In this document: in pieces, positions 20,593-23,032 of the stretch
Layout of the letters: every line of letters starts with the position of its first letter
How positions within the stretch are numbered: position 1 is the stretch's first letter
Position numbers and translations under genes: made by a program
Assembly: GCA_035620975.1 (NCBI GenBank)
Contig: DASPFV010000183.1
Span: 1 to 23,032 of the forward strand
Origin: DASPFV01 sp035620975
GTDB lineage: Bacteria; Acidobacteriota; Vicinamibacteria; Vicinamibacterales; 2-12-FULL-66-21
Direction: 5' to 3'
Length of the DNA stretch: 23,032 nt
Notes under the pieces: model-generated
What the model was told of the DNA's origin: nothing
The model's input: the letters and a program-made list of their open reading frames with translations, nothing else
The model's database searches: none

Positions 20593-23032
20593 TCACTCGG
20601 CGCGGAGCGCAATCATGGGATCGACGCGCGTCGCGCGATGAGCCGGGACGAGCGTGGCGAACAGCGATACGACGATAATGAGGGCGGCCACCACGCCGTA
20701 GGTAAGCGGATCGCGGCCGGTGACCCCGAACAGCACCGACTGGATGCCGGTGCCCGCGAGCGTGGCGAGGCCCAGCGCCAGCCCCAGTCCCGCGATCAGT
20801 CCAATCGCCAGCTGGACCAGGCCCTGCCGGAGGACCATCTGCAGAATCCGCCCGTTCTGCGCGCCGAGGGCCATGCGGACGCCGAACTCCTGCCGCCGCT
20901 GGCTCACCGAGAAGGACATGACCCCGTAAATCCCGACGGCTGCCAGGATCATCGCGACCAGACCGAAGATCGAGAACATCGTCGCGATGATCCGATTCTG
21001 CGCCACGAAGCCGGCGATCTGCGCGCGGGGCGTGCCGACGAAATAGAGCGGCAGATTCGGATCCGCCTTCGCCATCTGAAGGCGGAGGGGCGTCGCCATC
21101 GCCTCGGCGCGCTGGCCGCCGCGCGGCTTCGCCACGATGGTCGCGAACTGGGTCGCGAACGGGGTCGCCTGGAGCGGTCCCTCCGGGCTCGAGAAGAACG
21201 GGACGTAGAACCCGGACTCGTCGACGCCGGGCTGGTTGAACGGGCCGAGCATCCTGATGGTGGTCACCACGCCGACGATGCTTCGCCATGGGCCCGCCCG
21301 CTGCGGGTCCCCGTCGGGCGTGGCCGTCCGGAAGCGGCGGCCGAGTGGGCTCCCGGTTCCGAAGTGCTTCTTGGCAAACGCGGTGTTGACGATCGCGACG
21401 GGCTGCCGTGCGTCGAGGTCGTCGATGCCGAACGTGCGGCCCTCGAGCAGCTTCTGTCCGGTCACGGAGAAGTAGCCTCCCGTGACCTGCTCGAAGTTGG
21501 TGACCGGCCGGTCCCCCCGGTCGCGATACACCTGCCCGTCGATCTCGATCGGGCTGTTGCCGGAGAACACCATCCGGAACCGGTTGGTGAGCGCCACGGC
21601 CTCGAACTGCGGCACGTTCTCGAACTGCCGGAGAACCCGATCGTAGAAAGCCTTGCGCGCCTCCTGGGTCGGATAATCCCCCTCCATCAACCCCATGCGC
21701 GCGGAGATGACGCCCGACGTGTCGTAACCGTAGTCGATGGTCTGCTGCGCGGTAATCGACCGCACCTGGAGCAGCGCTCCCACCAGCAGGACGCAGGTGA
21801 CGACAATCTGGAAGACGACCAGGCCGCGCGACAGGAGCGCGACCTTGCGGCTCGTCGTGCCGCGGCCCCCGTCGCGCAGCACGTCGGCCGCCCTCGCCCG
21901 CGACGACATGAGCGCAGGCAGCAGGCCCGAGAGCACCGCCGCCGCGAGCATCGACGCCACGGTGAAAAGCAGCACCGGCGCGTCGACGTCGAACGTGATC
22001 CACGAGGGTGGCGGGTTCTCGAGGCTTCGTACGGACGCCGAGAGCCAGTCGATCGAGGCGTACGCCAGCGCGATGCCCACCCCTGCGCCGATCGCCGCCA
22101 CCAGCAGGCTCTCCGTCATCATCTGCCGGACGAGCCGCATCCGCGACGCGCCGAGCGAGGACCGCACCGCCAGCTCCTTGGCGCGCAGCGTCGCCCGCGC
22201 GAACTGCATGTTCATCACGTTCGTGCACGAGATGAGCAGCACCCCGACGCAGAACCCCAGCATCGTCCAGAGCGTCCCGCGGAGCGGGCGGGGTGTGAAC
22301 GCGTCGAGCAGCGGCTGGACCCGGCCCGTATTGAACTGCCTGTTCGACTCCGGATACGCCTCGGCGAAACGCCGCGCGAACATCGTGGCCTCAGCGTTGG
22401 CCTGGTCGAGTGTCACGTCCGGCTTCAGCAGACCGAGGACGGCCGGGTTGATCGCATTCCGATCGCTGCGGGGTCTGAACGGGAACTCGCTGAAGAGCGG
22501 AATCCAGAGCTCCTCGTTGGTCGGAAAGGCGAAGCCCCGGGGCATCACGCCGACGATGGTGGCCGCCTTCCCGTTGATGCGCACGCCTGTGCCCACGATC
22601 TGCGGGTCCCCGCCGAAGTCCCGCTGCCAGATGCCGTGGCTGATGATGGCCACCTGCCCGGCGCCGGGAGCATTGTCGGCGGCCGTGAAGTCACGGCCCA
22701 TCATGGGCGAGACGCCGAGGATCCGCAGGAAGTCCTCCGTGACGTAGGCACCGGTGTACCGCTGCGGCTGGCCATTGACGGTGACGTTCACGGTCGAGCC
22801 GTTCAGGTAGGCGGCGAGGGCCTCGAACGATTGCTGCTCGGGCAGCAGCTCCTCGAAATCCATGCCGGATATCTGCCCGTTGATGCCGAAGAACGTCGCG
22901 CTGGTGGGATCGACGAAGTTCAGGCTGATCAGCCGCCCCGCGGTGGGGAACGAGAACCCGCGCAGCATGACGCCGTTGACGACGCTGAACATCGTCGTGA
23001 CGCCAGCGATCCCCAGCGCCAGCACGAGGACG
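20593..23032 (-). CDS. ADOP-family ABC permease 3, N-terminus outside the window
   Basis: About 812 residues are visible; the frame is open at the right edge, where it reads VLVLALGIAGVTTMFSVVNG. That is the first transmembrane helix of an ADOP permease, so roughly 80-110 N-terminal residues should lie beyond base 23032. The apparent Met at 23025 is an internal GTG and not the start. A MacB-like periplasmic domain follows (ISHGIWQRDFGGDPQIVG), then helices with LLISCTNVMNMQFARA. A second half includes LVVFQIVVTCVLLVGALL, and the C-terminus has GIYGVMSFSVSQRRQEFG and ends RVDPMIALRAE. It has diverged well from ADOP-1 and ADOP-2, so a very recent tandem duplication is unlikely. Any PadR partner would be off-window. 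Confidence 0.92.
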   Translation of the reverse strand, partial: VLVLALGIAGVTTMFSVVNGVMLRGFSFPTAGRLISLNFVDPTSATFFGINGQISGMDFEELLPEQQSFEALAAYLNGSTVNVTVNGQPQRYTGAYVTEDFLRILGVSPMMGRDFTAADNAPGAGQVAIISHGIWQRDFGGDPQIVGTGVRINGKAATIVGVMPRGFAFPTNEELWIPLFSEFPFRPRSDRNAINPAVLGLLKPDVTLDQANAEATMFARRFAEAYPESNRQFNTGRVQPLLDAFTPRPLRGTLWTMLGFCVGVLLISCTNVMNMQFARATLRAKELAVRSSLGASRMRLVRQMMTESLLVAAIGAGVGIALAYASIDWLSASVRSLENPPPSWITFDVDAPVLLFTVASMLAAAVLSGLLPALMSSRARAADVLRDGGRGTTSRKVALLSRGLVVFQIVVTCVLLVGALLQVRSITAQQTIDYGYDTSGVISARMGLMEGDYPTQEARKAFYDRVLRQFENVPQFEAVALTNRFRMVFSGNSPIEIDGQVYRDRGDRPVTNFEQVTGGYFSVTGQKLLEGRTFGIDDLDARQPVAIVNTAFAKKHFGTGSPLGRRFRTATPDGDPQRAGPWRSIVGVVTTIRMLGPFNQPGVDESGFYVPFFSSPEGPLQATPFATQFATIVAKPRGGQRAEAMATPLRLQMAKADPNLPLYFVGTPRAQIAGFVAQNRIIATMFSIFGLVAMILAAVGIYGVMSFSVSQRRQEFGVRMALGAQNGRILQMVLRQGLVQLAIGLIAGLGLALGLATLAGTGIQSVLFGVTGRDPLTYGVVAALIIVVSLFATLVPAHRATRVDPMIALRAE

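Noticed and set aside
17666..22228. Minus-strand open frame of 1520 codons
   Set aside because: It lies antisense to PadR/ADOP-2 and in another frame of ADOP-3. Its product is rich in Arg, Asp, His and Gln with no domain, which is the expected shadow of GC-biased third codon positions; the permease genes explain the DNA fully.
14457..23032. MacB-type ABC exporters with their own ATPase
   Set aside because: No Walker A, signature or Walker B motifs occur in any of the three permeases or between them. They are orphan permeases of the ADOP type.

Overview
The window is a high-GC bacterial chromosome segment, most likely from the phylum Acidobacteriota and possibly class Vicinamibacteria. Three things point there: three long 'ADOP'-type duplicated orphan permeases, one of them coupled to a small PadR repressor; a von Willebrand A protein of the acidobacterial type; and an ECF42 sigma factor paired with a DGPF/YCII protein. 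Codon third positions are strongly G/C-biased, so long spurious antisense frames occur throughout. No rRNA, tRNA, CRISPR array, transposase or phage gene is visible.

Layout. 1-338 is a non-coding repeat-rich stretch. 339-1631 (-) is an MFS transporter, divergent from a small polytopic membrane protein (1684-2400, +). 2654-4273 (-) is a two-gene operon, DGPF/YCII protein then ECF42 sigma factor. A good match to the ECF42-type promoter lies upstream of it, which suggests autoregulation. 4442-5293 (+) is a hydroxypyruvate-isomerase-like TIM-barrel protein with a possible Tat signal. 5464-6837 (+) is an MgtE magnesium channel. 6860-12071 (-) holds a co-directional set: a 1015-residue ankyrin-repeat protein, a PAS/PP2C phosphatase/RsbW-like kinase fusion, and an RsbV-like STAS protein. 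The last two form a compact partner-switching module. 12456-14339 (+) is the VWA protein, secreted or membrane-anchored.

14457-23032 is an ADOP permease island: ADOP-1 (-), a divergent PadR regulator (+) directly followed by ADOP-2 (+), and a convergent ADOP-3 (-) whose N-terminus runs off the right edge. No ABC ATPase is encoded nearby, as is usual for this permease family.

Functional reading. Most of the window concerns regulation and the cell envelope: ECF signalling, partner switching and PadR control on one side, permeases, MFS transporter, MgtE and VWA protein on the other. No complete metabolic pathway is present. I saw no clearly new defence or mobile system. The points most worth checking are the ankyrin/partner-switching neighbourhood with an altered kinase ATP-binding motif, the putative ECF42 autoregulatory promoter, the ADOP/PadR arrangement, and the tandem repeats at the left edge. 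Start choices, promoters and hairpins were judged by eye.
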